Shown here one piece after another: positions 1 through 11,405 of a DNA stretch of 64,000 nt. The notes under the pieces were generated by a model. The model searched no databases and was not told the DNA's origin. It saw only the letters and a program-made list of their open reading frames with translations. The DNA comes from Gnetum montanum. Lineage: Eukaryota; Streptophyta; Gnetopsida; Gnetales; Gnetaceae. Every line of letters starts with the position of its first letter. The stretch's first letter is position 1. Position numbers and translations under genes: made by a program. The stretch is taken from assembly GCA_015680685.1 (NCBI GenBank), contig MNCI01007731.1:581490-645489 (forward strand). The letters run 5' to 3'.

Positions 1-939
1 TTAGCTAGTGGTTTAGATAGTATCATCCTTGGCAAGTAATTTTGGGATTTTTAGATTGCTCTTACTGTTCTTGTTGCCTGATAGAAATTTCTATTAAAAT
101 TTTGCCATAGAAGTGCTTTTGTTTTTAAGCCTTAAGAGCATTTTAGTAGTAAATTTTGTTATTGTGCAACATGTGGGAACTGCTATTGGATTGTTGTAAG
201 AGAGCCTCTGTTTGTAGTCATGCCGTTGAATAATGCAGTAGTCGAGAGGGTTCAGAGAATCTTTGGTATTTTGATGGGACCTAAATAGCTTCTTTTTATC
301 TTTAAAGTGAATTCTTGTGGTATTTCAATCAGAAATTGTCAAGTCTTTTAAAGTTTCTGTTTGAATGCAATCGTTGACATCTATTATCTGGTCAAAATGG
401 AGTCTCGTATGTGGTAGTTTACACAACAATTTTTGGTAGCATAGTAGGATTGTCTTGAAGATATTGCTTGTTTGGGCCTTGGAAGTTTGAACAATTCATA
501 GATATTGAATTTGGGATAGCTTTATTGCGAAGTGTAGCTCTATTTCTAGTTTTCTTGTGGAACTATCTCTTTCTTTGGGGAAAATTAGGAGTAGTTTGCG
601 GAGTTGTGCTTAAATGTTTTTGCAAAATTTTATTTGTTACAAGTAGGTATTATAAGGACCGCATAGACTAGGAAGTTGAACAAAATAGAAAATTTTCAAG
701 AACTCATAGTACTTGGAAAAGTTGGTTGAATCTCTTTGAAGTAAGTCATTTATAGTTCACACACAACGCAATTGTTACATTTTACACAACCACACGCCGC
801 AACAGCACACACACATACTCACATTAACTACTGAGTTTATTTGGAGGTATTTGGGCCTTGGTGTTGCCAGAGACCAATAGGTACCTAAATCCTGTTCGAG
901 GACACTCGTTGGCGGTCACGTCCCAAATGGTCGCCAACA
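1..939 (+). mobile_element. R-family LTR, 3' part (solo LTR or end of an element)
   Basis: This stretch matches the last ~1,026 bp of the complete R LTR at 46298-47323 almost base for base, and the LTR copy that starts at 38577. It ends in the family's terminal CGCCAACA. Relative to the 47-kb copy it lacks about 85 bp near position 535. The start lies outside the window, so solo LTR and full element cannot be told apart. It sits just downstream of exon 1 of the antisense gene of G1, inside that gene's intron 1. Short reading frames here are not genes. Confidence 0.85.
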
Positions 940-1018
940 GATACAAAATGAAAGCAACAAATAGAAGCGAAAAAAGATAACAGAATTGTGAAAAAGAAAA
1001 GGGAGCATAGTAGTTTAC

Positions 1019-1137
1019 AGGGTCAATTGCATGTCCTTCTGCACCGTGACACGTGCTCATGTCATGCGCCCTAGGGTTTTCTCCACCTCCTTTACCTTTG
1101 CAAGTGCCAAATTTGTGTGTTCCTTCCTTGGATCCAT
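1019..1137 (-). pseudogene. Antisense gene of G1, exon 1
   Basis: Read on the minus strand, an ATG at 1137-1135 opens MDPRKEHTNLALAKVKEVEK, which lines up with exon 1 of the antisense gene in G2 (MAPKRECKYLALSKVDEVKD). The exon ends in a GT donor (gtaaac) in the same codon phase (2) as in G2. One in-frame TGA lies near the middle. The 5' leader also resembles that of G2 (gagcaaagcaattc against gagcaattgcattag). The rest of the gene lies left of the R LTR, outside the window. Function unknown. This third copy shows that the antisense gene belongs to the element family and is not a one-off capture. Confidence 0.75.
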
Positions 1138-1290
1138 CGTCTTTCTTACAAAGTCTTCATAGTTGCAATGCAAAAAATCATCTTACTAGCTGTTAGCACA
1201 ATCACTCTGTGCTCAGGAATTGCTTTGTGCTCCAAATATGGGCTTTGCACTCTTACAGTGAGAATGAAAAGCTTACTAGGGTTCAATCTC

Positions 1291-1298
1291 TATTTATG
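1291..1298 (-). promoter_or_regulatory. TATA-like box of the G1 antisense gene
   Basis: CATAAATA on the minus strand, about 155 bp upstream of the exon 1 ATG. It occupies the place of the TATAAATA found before the G2 antisense gene. The first base is changed relative to G2. Confidence 0.55.
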
Positions 1299-1474
1299 AC
1301 CATAATGGTAAAAAAGGAAAACTTACCGCTCTCTCTCTCTTCGTTTAATGTGGAGTGCATTGTATAGGGTAGCATGCTCACCACGACATCGTAGCACTAT
1401 TGGCATTAAAACCTTGACATGCTCCAAGATAACTACTTGCTTTCCTAAAAAAATGAAAAAATATGTTTTCGATT

Positions 1475-1865
1475 ATACTAGTCCAGAAAGACCTTAAACT
1501 AGCAGTCGTAGCATGGTTGCACTTTTAACAGTCCAAAAAGACCTTAAACTAGCAACCCCAGTGTAGTTGTAACTTTCGCAGTCCGAAAAGACCTTAAACT
1601 AGAAATCCTAGCATAGCAGTGACTTTAATGATCCAAAAGACCCTAAACTAGCATTTTTGGTATATTATACATTTGTAGCCTACAATGAAATTAAACTAGC
1701 AAACTCACATTTTCACATTGGCAATTTTACATTTTCTTTTTAGTAGTTTCACATTCTCATATCAACAGTTTACATGTTGCCTCTTAGCAACTCTGCATCT
1801 CCATGCCATAGCAGTCCACCATGACTTTAAACTGGAAAAATTTTAATCTTTACATTATGCTCCAC
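1475..1865 (+). repeat. Hairpin-repeat array between antisense gene and pol (G1)
   Basis: About six degenerate units of the form GTC-N6-GAC-CTTAAACTAG, for example gtccagaaagac, gtccaaaaagac and gtccgaaaagac, each followed by cttaaactag. The GTC/GAC arms can form a small hairpin. The last third is more degenerate (tttcacatt-type units). The same repeat recurs at 5414-5935 and in G2 and G3 at equivalent places. Confidence 0.8.
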
Positions 1866-1957
1866 TAGTTACATCTTGTCATTGCTTTGCAAGTTTTCGT
1901 TATACATGACCACTACCAACAGGTGCCTCTTAACCAAGCTTTCATCTCATTTTGACA

Positions 1958-1959
1958 AG
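1958..1959 (+). other. Candidate 3' splice site before pol (G1)
   Basis: tttcatctcattttgacaag / ttgagc. The same context appears in G2 (tttatctcattgtggtag / gttgag) and, more loosely, in G3 (tttattggcag / gagcat), always at the start of similarity in the pol linker. This fits an intron between protease and RT, known from Ogre elements. No donor was identified. Confidence 0.45.
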
Positions 1960-4900
1960 TTGAGCAAAAAAATGCAAATACATGGCGACCTCTCCATGCC
2001 TTTAGCTTTAGCAGGTCCACATGGCAAGCTTGCAAGACAAGTGAACCCTAGCCTAACTGACTAGGGGTCAGCCACAGCTAGCACTATAGCATCCTTAGAA
2101 ACATCCTCAAATTGGCCCAAGCATCTGGTCTGAACCCTAGATTTAGAGGTCGAGGATGTAACTGAGGACACTCTCGTAGAGATGTCTGTGACCACGTTTA
2201 AGGGGAAAGTAAAAATGTTAAAACTTAGCTCCCTCCTAGATGCATAGATGCATGAAATTCTTTGCATGGTCATACAATGACATGCTAAGTTTAGATCTGA
2301 GGCTAATATAGCACAACATCGTTCTCGACCCATGCAGGAAGGTAGTCAAGTAGAAGGCTCACGAAGTCAATCCAGAAATCGCACTAGCCATAATGGACGA
2401 AATCACCAAGCTATACCAAGTTGGTTTCATCTGTGCAATTGATTATTTGGAATGGGTTTCCAACATCGTCATTGTTTCCAAGAAAATGGAAGGAATATGA
2501 ATTTGCGTAGACTTCTAGGATTTGAACAAAGCAACGATCAAGGATGACTTCCCACTTCCAAGCATTGATCAACTCATTGACACTACAGTCGGTCATGCCT
2601 TGCTATCCTTCATGAACGGCTTCTCTGGCTACAACCAAATTCACATCAACTCTGAGCATCAGCTAACAACAACCTTCATAACGACATGGGGTACCTTCTA
2701 GTACACCATGATGCCTTTTGGGCTTAAGAACACCGGGGCAACCTACCAACAAGCTATGACTTACATCTTCAGCGACTACATCCTAGAAACATTAAACGAC
2801 TATGTGGATGATATAGTAGTCAAGTCCAAGAAGGTAGTTGATCACCCACACGATCTAGGGGTAGTCCTCAAGTGTTGCCAAATGCGTGATCTGCACCTCT
2901 ATGCTAAGAAGTGTATCTTTGGGGTAAGAACCAGACGCATGTTAGGATTCATAGTATCGCAAGCTAGAATTTAGGTGGACCCTGACAAAGTCAAGGCCAT
3001 CATCAACCTAGCACATCCTACAAACCTTAATGAGTTACATGGCTTGCAAGGTAGGGTACAATTCATTCGAAGGTTTATAGAAAAGTTGACTAACAAGTTA
3101 CACCCCATGCAACATCTTCTAAAGAAAAGGGTTAACTTCAAGTGGACAACCCAGTGTCAACAAGCCTTCGATGACTTGAAGAAAGAGCTTTTGCACCTCC
3201 CAACTATGCATCTGCCATAGAGGAATAAACCTTTCCTCATCTACCTTACCACCTCCAACACATCTATCGCAGCACTGCTATGTTAGAAATGAGACGACGG
3301 ATCTGAGATACCAATGTACTACCTGAGTCATGCATTAATAGCGCATGAGGTAAAATACAATGAAGTAGAGAGGCATTACCTTACCTTAGTGTTTTTGTTA
3401 AAAAATTGGAGGCACTATCTATTTCGCAGTGTAGTCAACATCATTTGCAAAAGAAATATACTCCAGGCTATCACTAATAACCTATATGAATGTAGTAGGA
3501 TAGCCAGGTGGAAAGAGATAACTGTGGAGTTCAACCTACACTATGTAAGCCGGTCATCGACTAAGGATCAAGCCATAGCAACCTAACTTACGACCTCACC
3601 TGTCAACGACCATACAACCATAGATCCTGAATTCCTAGATGAGCATGTTGGCACTATCAACATCATTCCATCACATCTAGAAGCTACTTTACACATTGAC
3701 GACACTTCAACCATGAGAGTAGGTAGTGTAGGTGTCATCATTACGTTTCCATCTAGGGAAATGCACCTGTCTACTTATCGTTTTGCGTTCCCTTGCACCA
3801 ACAACATGGAAGAATATGATGGGCTACTCAGAGGCCTCTTAGCTGCCCAAACACTATGCATACAACACTTGGCAATCCATCGTGATTCACAACTAGTGGT
3901 GAATCAAATCACCGATGTCTATGCTTGCAAAGCTATACACCTGCAACCCTATTGTGACCTAGCAAAAAGCATGCTTAAGCAATTTGCAACCATAGATGTG
4001 CAACACGTGCCACACAATGTGAACACCATGGTAGACACCTTAGCCACCCTCGCGTTAAACATTCCACCACACTTGTTTGCAAGTCTACCGACATCGATAG
4101 TCAAATGTACTGAGCCTATCACTTAGATAGGACATGTGGCCTCTATTAGTGCTGTGGATACCCAGGAGTGGTATGCTAACATTAAAGCCTACCTACAATA
4201 TGAAAAATCCCCACGTGGACTGACACCTACCCAGAGAGATGCAATCCCTAAGCGTGCTAGGAAATATACGGTCATGGGAAATGACGCCTTCTGCCGATGC
4301 TCCTATGACAGGATATTGTTGGCATGTGTGGGTGGGGAGCAAGCGTAGAATGTAGTTAATGAAGTGCATGAGGGGCTGTGTGGTGAACACATAGCACTTA
4401 GGGCTATGGCTATAAAAATCAGATTCCTAGGGTACTATTGGCCCCACATGGAGTGTGACTACTTGTCAAAAGTTAAGATGTGCAACACGTGCCAGAGATA
4501 CGCAAATCTCATACACGTTTCACCTACAGACCTACATCCAATGCAAATCACGTGGCCTTTCCAATGATGGGGACTAGATCTCATAGGACCCATCACGTAT
4601 AAGTCCTCCATGGGGCATAGCTTCATTATCATCACCACTGAGTATTTTACTAAGTGGGTGGAAGCCATTCCCTTAAGGAGAATGACATCTCAGCAAATCT
4701 ACCACATCATCCTGGAAAACATCATGACAAGGTTTGGGCTTCCAATGATTGTTATAACTAAAAATGGGCCACAATTCAGTAGTACGGAAACCTGGACCTT
4801 CTGCAGCAATCTAGGCATCAGGTAATCATTCTCCTCCCCATATTACCCACAAGCAAATGGACAGGTAGAGGCTAAAAATAAGTCCATAATCAACTTGCTA

Positions 4901-5410
4901 AAGCGGATACTTAGCAACAACAAGAGGCGATGGCATGAGAAAATCCTTTACGTTCTATGGGCCTACAGGATGACATGTAGAACCGCAACAAGTAAGACTC
5001 CTTACACCCTTTTTTATGGATCTGAAGTTGTGTTGCCTCTTGAGTCATAGGTACCATCACTCTGGATGATCCTCTTGGCTATTGTAAGTGAAGCCTAGAA
5101 TAATGAGTCATGGATTATTGACCTTGACTCAATAGAGGAGGAGCATGTGTAGATGATGAGATGCATAGAGTACTACCAGAGCAAGCAATAGCAAAAGCAC
5201 CGTGTAGACCCACATCAGCAGCCAGTACAGAAGGGAGACCTCATCCTCAAGGATGTCTGTGAGCATGTGAGAAAATTCTCAGCCAACTAGGAAGGCCCTT
5301 ACATGGTCACTAAAGCTTTCGGGAATGGAGCCTTCAAGTTGGTGGACATGGACAGCAACAAGTTTGCCAACCCAGTGAATCACTTGTTCCTCAAGCTGTA
5401 CTACATCTGA
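1960..5410 (+). pseudogene. pol of G1: RT, RNase H, second RNase H, integrase (broken)
   Basis: Domains in order: a linker with AGPHGKLARQ; reverse transcriptase with FPLPSIDQL, GYNQIHIN and the catalytic YVDD at 2801-2812; RNase H of the RT type (about 3220-3590, YLSHALIAHEVKYNEVER); a second, archaeal-like RNase H (about 3710-4060, NNMEEYDGLLRGLLAAQ and the HRDSQLVVNQIT motif); integrase with an H-H-C-C zinc site (VHEGLCGEH ... CNTCQ), first catalytic Asp in GLDLIGPI, and NGQVEAKNKS with the Glu. The second Asp of the DDE triad is replaced by Lys (ITKNGPQF, 4760-4762). Numerous TAG and TGA codons interrupt the frame, mostly where CAG, CAA or CGA is expected. Replicates the element in the cytoplasm and inserts it in the nucleus in intact relatives. 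Confidence 0.9.
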
Positions 5411-5413
5411 AGC

Positions 5414-5935
5414 ATGAAGACAATGAGCAACATCCACAATGATGTTAAACTAGCAGCAATGAGCAGCGTCTACAATGACATTAAAATAGCAGCTACGAGC
5501 AACGTCCGCAATGACATTAAACTAGCAACAACGAGCAACACCCGCAATGATTTTAAACTAGTAGCAATGAGCGGCATCTGCAATGACGTTAAACTAGTGG
5601 CAACGAACAACGTCCACAATGACATTAAGCTAGCAGCAACGAGCAACATCCGCAATGACGTTAAACTAGTGGCAATGAGCAGTGTCTGCAATGATGTTAA
5701 ACTAGCGGCAATGAGCAACGTCCGCTATGAAAATAAAATGGCAACAACAAGCAGCATCCACTACGATAGTAAACTGGCAACGACCATCTGCTATGATGTA
5801 AAACTGGCACACCTAGTCTGCTATGACATTAAACTGGTATGTACAGTCTACTGGGACCTTAAACCAGCACAGTAGTCTACTGGGATCCTAAACTAGCACA
5901 TGGTCTACCAAGACCTTAAACTAGGTTCACGTCAC
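5414..5935 (+). repeat. 36-bp tandem hairpin repeats after pol (G1)
   Basis: About a dozen 36-bp units, core GTC-N6-GAC-ATTAAACTAG, starting a few bases after the pol stop. Stem bases change in pairs: gtccgcaatgac, atccactacgat, atctgctatgat, ggtctaccaagacc. Because 36 is a multiple of three, one frame stays open for 153 codons with a 12-residue period; I take this as a by-product, not a protein. Repeats between pol and the 3' LTR are known in Tat elements. Confidence 0.9.
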
Positions 5936-6962
5936 ATCCCTAGCATGCATCTGCACCAAGTACACATCAAATGAGCATGAATAGTGCAGACGTGAGGGTG
6001 GGACATTGCAGCTCCAAAACGTAGTTCATGATGCAATGGGAACACGATCTAGAAGGTACACAATGTCACCACCCTTGGCATCATGCTAACCCTCCGGAGA
6101 TGTCATATGACATCACACTGGCCCTTCGGACGTACTGTCGCCACAACCCACTACCCTGACGGTAGTTCCTTGGCCAGTGCCCAGTACTGGAGTTCCAATA
6201 GTATTGTGGCCTAGCCATAATATTGTTACCCTATATGTCCCTGCTAATGCCTTGGCTCACATAATGTTTAGCTATGTGGTAGGTGATCCCATACCTGAAC
6301 TGAGGATGCATGCCTTTGGTACAGATTCTAGAGCATCAGCACTCACTCGCCTTTGAGGCCAATCCCTCCATGATAGTGCTGCGAAGGCCACTGATGGCCT
6401 TCCTACTTTGGACACTGTGTGCTAGCACAAATGTCCAAGAGCTTCAACAACGTCTGTAGCAAGCAAGACCTTTGCCCTCGCTTTGCATCATGGTTGTTTT
6501 TCTCTCCATCATGCTTATAAGGTGCGATTGAAAGTATGGCTTTCCACAGTAGCAAATGCTATAGTGTCATGAAGTGCCTTGACTAGCTCAGCTACTTTAG
6601 GGTGCAAGTTTCATGATGTGCATAACATAGCTCACCGCATCAAAAGCACCTAAAGGCAAATCAAAACGCCACTCGAATGTAACACAGCTCATCCTGGGAA
6701 AGGAACACCTATCCTAAAGGGGGTCAAAGGCCAGTGAAGGTAAAGATAAAAATGACAATGACTCCCTCAAAAGCACTCCGACGAGGGACTCTACGAAACC
6801 TCACCTTTACCTGAACCTCCTTCCTCCCTGCTTCACAATTTCACTCTCAAGCATAGCCAAGTGACATCCCAGCGATCACTAAGCGGCAACGTTAACATCG
6901 CATCTTTCGTGGTATTTCATATTCTTTGTCAACATCTCTCGCACCTATCCTCTAGACGTCAA
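5936..6962 (+). other. 3' untranslated region of G1
   Basis: No coding region seen. Parts match the equivalent region of G2 in opposite orientation, for example the stretch around 6120-6230 against 13930-14030. That shows it is element sequence and not host DNA. Confidence 0.7.
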
Positions 6963-6975
6963 CAAGAGGGGCCAA
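6963..6975 (+). promoter_or_regulatory. Polypurine tract of G1
   Basis: caagaggggccaa directly before the LTR start TGAAACACC. G2 and G3 have aaagaggggcca/t at the same place. It would prime plus-strand DNA synthesis. Confidence 0.85.
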
Positions 6976-7224
6976 TGAAACACCCCAAAATTTGAAGAAA
7001 TTCTTGCTTCACTAGGTCTTTGCAAATCGCGCAGCATCATGGCAGTTCTTTAGGAGATGGATGCTCTGAAGTTCATATTGTCTAGTTTAGATATTTTTCT
7101 ATCCTAGGTGTCAATAGGCTAAATGGATTATCCAACCTACCCACCTACGTAGTTCATCTAGCTAACAACATGCTCAGAAGCAGTGCTCAGAATGCATAAA
7201 ACACTTTAGTAAGTTTTTGAAGTC

Positions 7225-7800
7225 AAGGAGTTTTGCTACGCTGCATAGCGTAGCAGACTGTAGAAGATGTTTGCAGAAGCACAGTGCTACGCTATGCTAT
7301 GCTATGCAATCTAGCATAGCGTAGCAAAAGCTGGACAATTAGTCCCCTCACCCGACTCTAAGTCCTTCAGCAATGTCTCCTTCCATCAAAAAGCAGCAAA
7401 CTTGGACAAAATCAGGTCATGTTTGCTGCTACACTACGCTAAGCTACATGGTGCAACAAGACGTAGTAATTTTGTGGAATTTAACAGAAGGCATCTCAAA
7501 GGGTAGGATCAACAAGTTCATAATCTTCATAGTGCAAAAGGAAAATTTTGCAAATTGGTAACATTTTTGTGACTAAGGATAGCTTCTACGCTATGATACG
7601 CTATGTAGCATAGCATAGCGTAGCAAATCTGTGACCAGTAGTCACAACACTGCAAAAGGTTTCCAACACATGTAGCAAGATGCAATGCAAATTCTTTTCT
7701 TTGAACCAGTGGCTACACTACCCTACGCAGCATAGCATACCATGAAAATATGCTACACTACACCAAATTCTATGCTACAAAGCATAACAAGGCATGGCAA
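7225..7800. repeat. GCTACGCTATG-type palindromes in G1 U3
   Basis: Several near-perfect palindromes built from alternating GCTAYGCTAYG and its complement, such as gctatgtagcatagc and gctacgctgcatagcgtagc. They lie upstream of the LTR TATA box. The same motif fills U3 of both G2 LTRs and reappears around the G2 antisense gene. Confidence 0.85.
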
Positions 7801-7991
7801 GCAGTTACATGACAGCAATATACCTCACCTAATTGCACTGTTGCTCTGATAGTGCAATTACAGCATGGTAGACTTGTAATTATGGCATGGCAGGCTCGCC
7901 CAATGGTCATGCAAGCACGTGTAGCATAGACAGGTCAGCATAGACCTAAGGCACGTGGCATCCAAACCACATCTTTCAATGCCCTTCATCC

Positions 7992-7999
7992 TATAAATA
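7992..7999 (+). promoter_or_regulatory. TATA box of the G1 LTR
   Basis: TATAAATA in the context cctataaataccccaatgagc. The equivalent of this context is found in both G2 LTRs, which supports it as the LTR core promoter. Confidence 0.75.
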
Positions 8000-8693
8000 C
8001 CCCAATGAGCGATGCTTAGTGAGACTTTTGGGCACTCTGGTGCTTTGGCTTTTTGATTCTCTCTGGGCCCCCATCTTTTCATCTTTTCAATCCCTCGAGT
8101 TTCGATTTTCTAAGCAATCAGGTTGGCTAACAATTTTGTTGGCTCACAAGCAAAAAGTTAGCACTATAACCTTGAGCATTCTAAGCTTTCTATTTTGACA
8201 TTGTAAACAATTAGCATTCTCAGCTGGCATTTGTTTCTGCTCTTTTCCCTACCACCTTGGTAGTGCTTCCCATTGTTAACAACTGAGCCCACATCCAAGC
8301 ACACAATCGTCTTACTCTACACGTCTTGGTTACTTTTGGTACCTCTGCACTTCTCAGCGCTGTGCAACCGATTGTATCCATCTTGACATAGCGAAGCCAT
8401 AGCTTCAATGTGGTGCATTTTTCTAACTGCATTTCACTTTATCTCTTGCTTATTATTGCATTTTACACTATTTTCTATGTGTTTTACATTTTAAGCATTA
8501 CTTTGTGCTATCAGGTTCATTTTCAAATCACATGTTTCAAAAGGTTATATTAACATTGACTAAGTTCCTGTCTGATCGACTAGAATGTTCAGGTTGGCCC
8601 ATTTCCGTTTTATCTAGCACGGCCCTCCCACAGATTCAGGGTTGAGACTGTCAAAGGTTGATGACCTGTCAGCTGACGTTTTCGGTCACTACA

Positions 8694-9782
8694 CTTATGT
8701 CATTTTAAACACAAACTCCACAAGGGATTTCTTATGACCTCAATTTAGAATTCCATTCCACCTTTTTCATCATCCATCTATGCTAACTGTAACTCACCTC
8801 ACTACTAAAGTCCATATTCTTGATTTCATGTCTTAGTTTGATGTATTTGAATTATTAAGTAGAATCTTTTGATTTTTGGCCTTAACTTTCATCGATCATT
8901 AATCACCTATGGGGTCCATGGACTTCTTAGGTTGAGCTTATGCAAGGGAAAATAAGGCATATGTGGAGGATCCACTTGCAAATCTCTTGGTTGGGTTCAT
9001 TAAGTACCTTATCCTTAGACATTCTTGCAATCAAAATCTTGTGTACATCCATTTCTACATCAAACCATGTGCTCCTTTATATAATTTGTTCCTTAAACAT
9101 ATTCTCCATCAGATTTTTCAATTTTTAAGCTTTCAAAGACCCTCTTGAATGATTTCCTCATATTCTAGGGCTTTTTGGAAACTCCATGGACCCCAAATTC
9201 ATTCAAAAATTCCTTGTATTTTTTAAGATATTCAAAATTTAAAATTTTGTCTCTAGGCTCCATATATGAGGCCCAATCAATGGAGTAGACTTGTATATGA
9301 GGCCCTATATATGGGACCCCATCAACATAAGGGAAAAATAGTATATATATGCATGACACCACTTGGAAAATTTTACATTTTCTCACAAACACCAAGGGAT
9401 TTTTTCAATTTTTTAGAGCCCGTAACTTCTTAACTATTTATCCAAATCACTCCATTCTCCAACCCTATAGCTACCGAAGGTAAGCTCTTCATCATGGGAG
9501 CCACAAATGTGCCATTTTTGTGGAAAAGTTTTCACCTTTTTTCTAACTCCCATAAAGGTTTAACTAAGAAATTAACTATTAAATACCAAATCATAAGATT
9601 TAAACCTTCCTAACAAGCTCTGATAACATTTATAATAAAACTTAATAATTAATTAATGAAATATTCAATCTACCCTGGTCCAACCTTAGCTAAAGTGTAA
9701 CTAACTAACAAGAGAAGGTATTCAAAAATTTAAAGTTACACATTGTATCTACTAATATATGAATGTGTTGTGACCATAGATG
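8694..9782. other. AT-rich spacer, no gene seen
   Basis: Lies between the G1 LTR and the start of the older plus-strand retroelement frame. It probably belongs to that older element (leader or LTR remnant), but I could not match it to the LTR at 29814-31118. A 12-bp inverted repeat, ggggtccatgga near 8911 and tccatggacccc near 9181, is present. Confidence 0.4.
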
Positions 9783-11405
9783 GCACCAAAAGTGAAGCAC
9801 ACGTAGGAAGCAAGACCATCTCAACCAAGCGAGAAACAACGTAGAATGGAAAAAGCCAAGAACAACCCCAAGAAGAACTACTTGCAACCCACACCACAGG
9901 TCCTCTTAGGAAAGAGGCCAAGTTGGAATCTATTCAACAAATCCCAGAACTAACAACAGCAACAAAACACTCCCATCAAGATGATGCACCAATACAACAA
10001 GCAAATCTCAAGGTGACCTTGATAGAAGCTTGCCTAAATCAAATCAAATCATAAGAGGTATAGAAAATAGTGCTTCAAGAGTTAACCTTTGGCCCTTTCC
10101 TAGAGCAAGCATCAAAAGAAGTGCAGGTCTAGCTAAAGGCCTCTCCCATGTGGCCAATCATCACTTCCATTAGGGAGTGGTACATGGGAGAGACATTCCT
10201 ATTCTCGAATAATAGGTAGGTCGATTCAACAATCAAAACCAAAGACATCTCAACATCCTACTTGGTGCAAACCATTATACAAGTGCTTGGGCTGCCAAAA
10301 ATAGGGGCAAGTCTTACTAAGATCCCAATGCATGCAGATCCTAGCATCAAGAAAGAATGGGTTCAGTGGTGCTATGGCATCAACCATAAGGAGTTTATCA
10401 TGCTCACACCAGCAAAGAGGATCCACTAAAATATTGTGATATTCCACCTCAATCCCATGGTGAAGCCAAGAAAAATCACCATCTTCTTTACCTAAGCATG
10501 CATCACTCTAAGTGGGAGATTCCCCATCAACCATCCATAGCTAATGTTTCTAGAGATGGAGAAGCATTTTAAATAAGATAAACATGGAAGGAAGGCACTT
10601 CCCTTCTCATGCCTCATCAAGAAACATTATCAAAGGGGAGGAATAGTTTGTTACACCAATGATGTTGTCAAGCATGTTCTAACTACCAACTGGGTGGAAA
10701 TGATGAAAGATAAGATCCCTATAATGACTATCCAAGAAGAGGAGTAGTAACTACCACCTCCAACTACCACTCAAACAACCATGCTAGACATTGCTACAAC
10801 TACCCAACAGTTATACGAATATTGAGAATGGCTCTTGAATGAACAATAGTAATGAGCAAGCATGAGTGGTGGGGGACTCATTTTTGTATAGACTAACAAT
10901 AAGTCACCTAAATGAGGTGGCCCAAACAATCATGTTGATGGATGGAGGTGCATCCACTTTCTTAGCCAAAAGAATGCAGTTTTCCATAAGGTCGAATTTG
11001 AGTGCTAGAGAGATCATAGTATCTCTTGTAGGATAATAGTTACTTCTAGAAATCTCTAGCAACATTGTGACCTTCTTGGTGTTCTTGGAGAAGGGTGAGG
11101 GGGAAATAGTATTGGTGATGCAGCACCAAGGACAAGAGACTATAGCATAAGTGGTTGCTAATCATATTACCAAAATGCTCAACACACTTGCAACATCTAT
11201 ATCAGATGTCACTACACTCAAGGATGTCCAGATGTCTCCATCAACCAAAGAGATAGAATAAATGCAATGTAGCATGAAGAACTATTAGACCAATTGGTGG
11301 AAACTAGGCAATTGCTTCCAAATTTCTTTGACCTTCTAGACAATATTACTGCAACCTAGTCAAAGCTACTAGAGGCAAGGGACAAGGATATCATCTTGGA
11401 GGGGT
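9783..11405 (+). pseudogene. Decayed ORF of an older retroelement, first part
   Basis: Starts with ATGGCACCAAAAGTG and continues with many stops and frame changes. Readable pieces include EWYMGETFLFSNNR, VQTIIQVLGLPKIGASLTKI and ALPFSCLIKKHYQRGGIVCY, which recall the 'putative plant transposon protein' region found in some plant gypsy elements. This is a weak resemblance by eye. The final in-frame stretch, SKLLEARDKDIILEG, runs up to the G2 insertion point and resumes in the same frame on the far side at 28676. No RT, protease or integrase was seen in either half. Confidence 0.55.
11401..11405. repeat. Target-site duplication of G2, left copy
   Basis: GGGGT immediately before the LTR. It is identical to the five bases after the other LTR (28676-28680). 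Confidence 0.9.

Larger units (their letters stand above)
940..8693 (+). mobile_element. G1: Tat/Ogre-lineage Ty3/gypsy element, 3' two-thirds
   Basis: Order on the plus strand: remnant of the antisense gene, hairpin-repeat array, pol (RT, RNase H, second RNase H, integrase), second repeat array, 3' untranslated region, polypurine tract, 3' LTR. The second RNase H between the first one and integrase is the mark of the Tat lineage (established knowledge). The 5' LTR, gag and protease lie before the window or are displaced by the R LTR at 1-939. Pol is broken by stops, so this copy is dead. The five bases after the LTR (cttat) are the expected target duplication but cannot be checked without the other end. 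Confidence 0.85.
6976..8693 (+). repeat. 3' LTR of G1
   Basis: Starts TGAAACACC after the polypurine tract and ends in GGTCACTACA. Both ends match the G2 LTRs (their reverse complement ends in GGTCGCTACA). Length 1,718 bp. U3 holds the palindrome cluster at 7225-7800, followed by a TATA box. Short reading frames inside are not genes. Confidence 0.9.

Noticed and set aside
824-1060. 78-codon minus-strand frame with membrane-like stretch
   Set aside because: Runs from antisense exon 1 through its intron into the R LTR; the hydrophobic part is pyrimidine-rich intron.
5414-5935. CRISPR-like array
   Set aside because: Regular repeats but no unique spacers, and a plant retrotransposon context; it is a tandem minisatellite.
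9605-9635. Primer-binding site for initiator tRNA-Met (minus strand ttatcagagcttg)
   Set aside because: Resembles TGGTATCAGAGC, but no LTR end lies next to it in the needed orientation.
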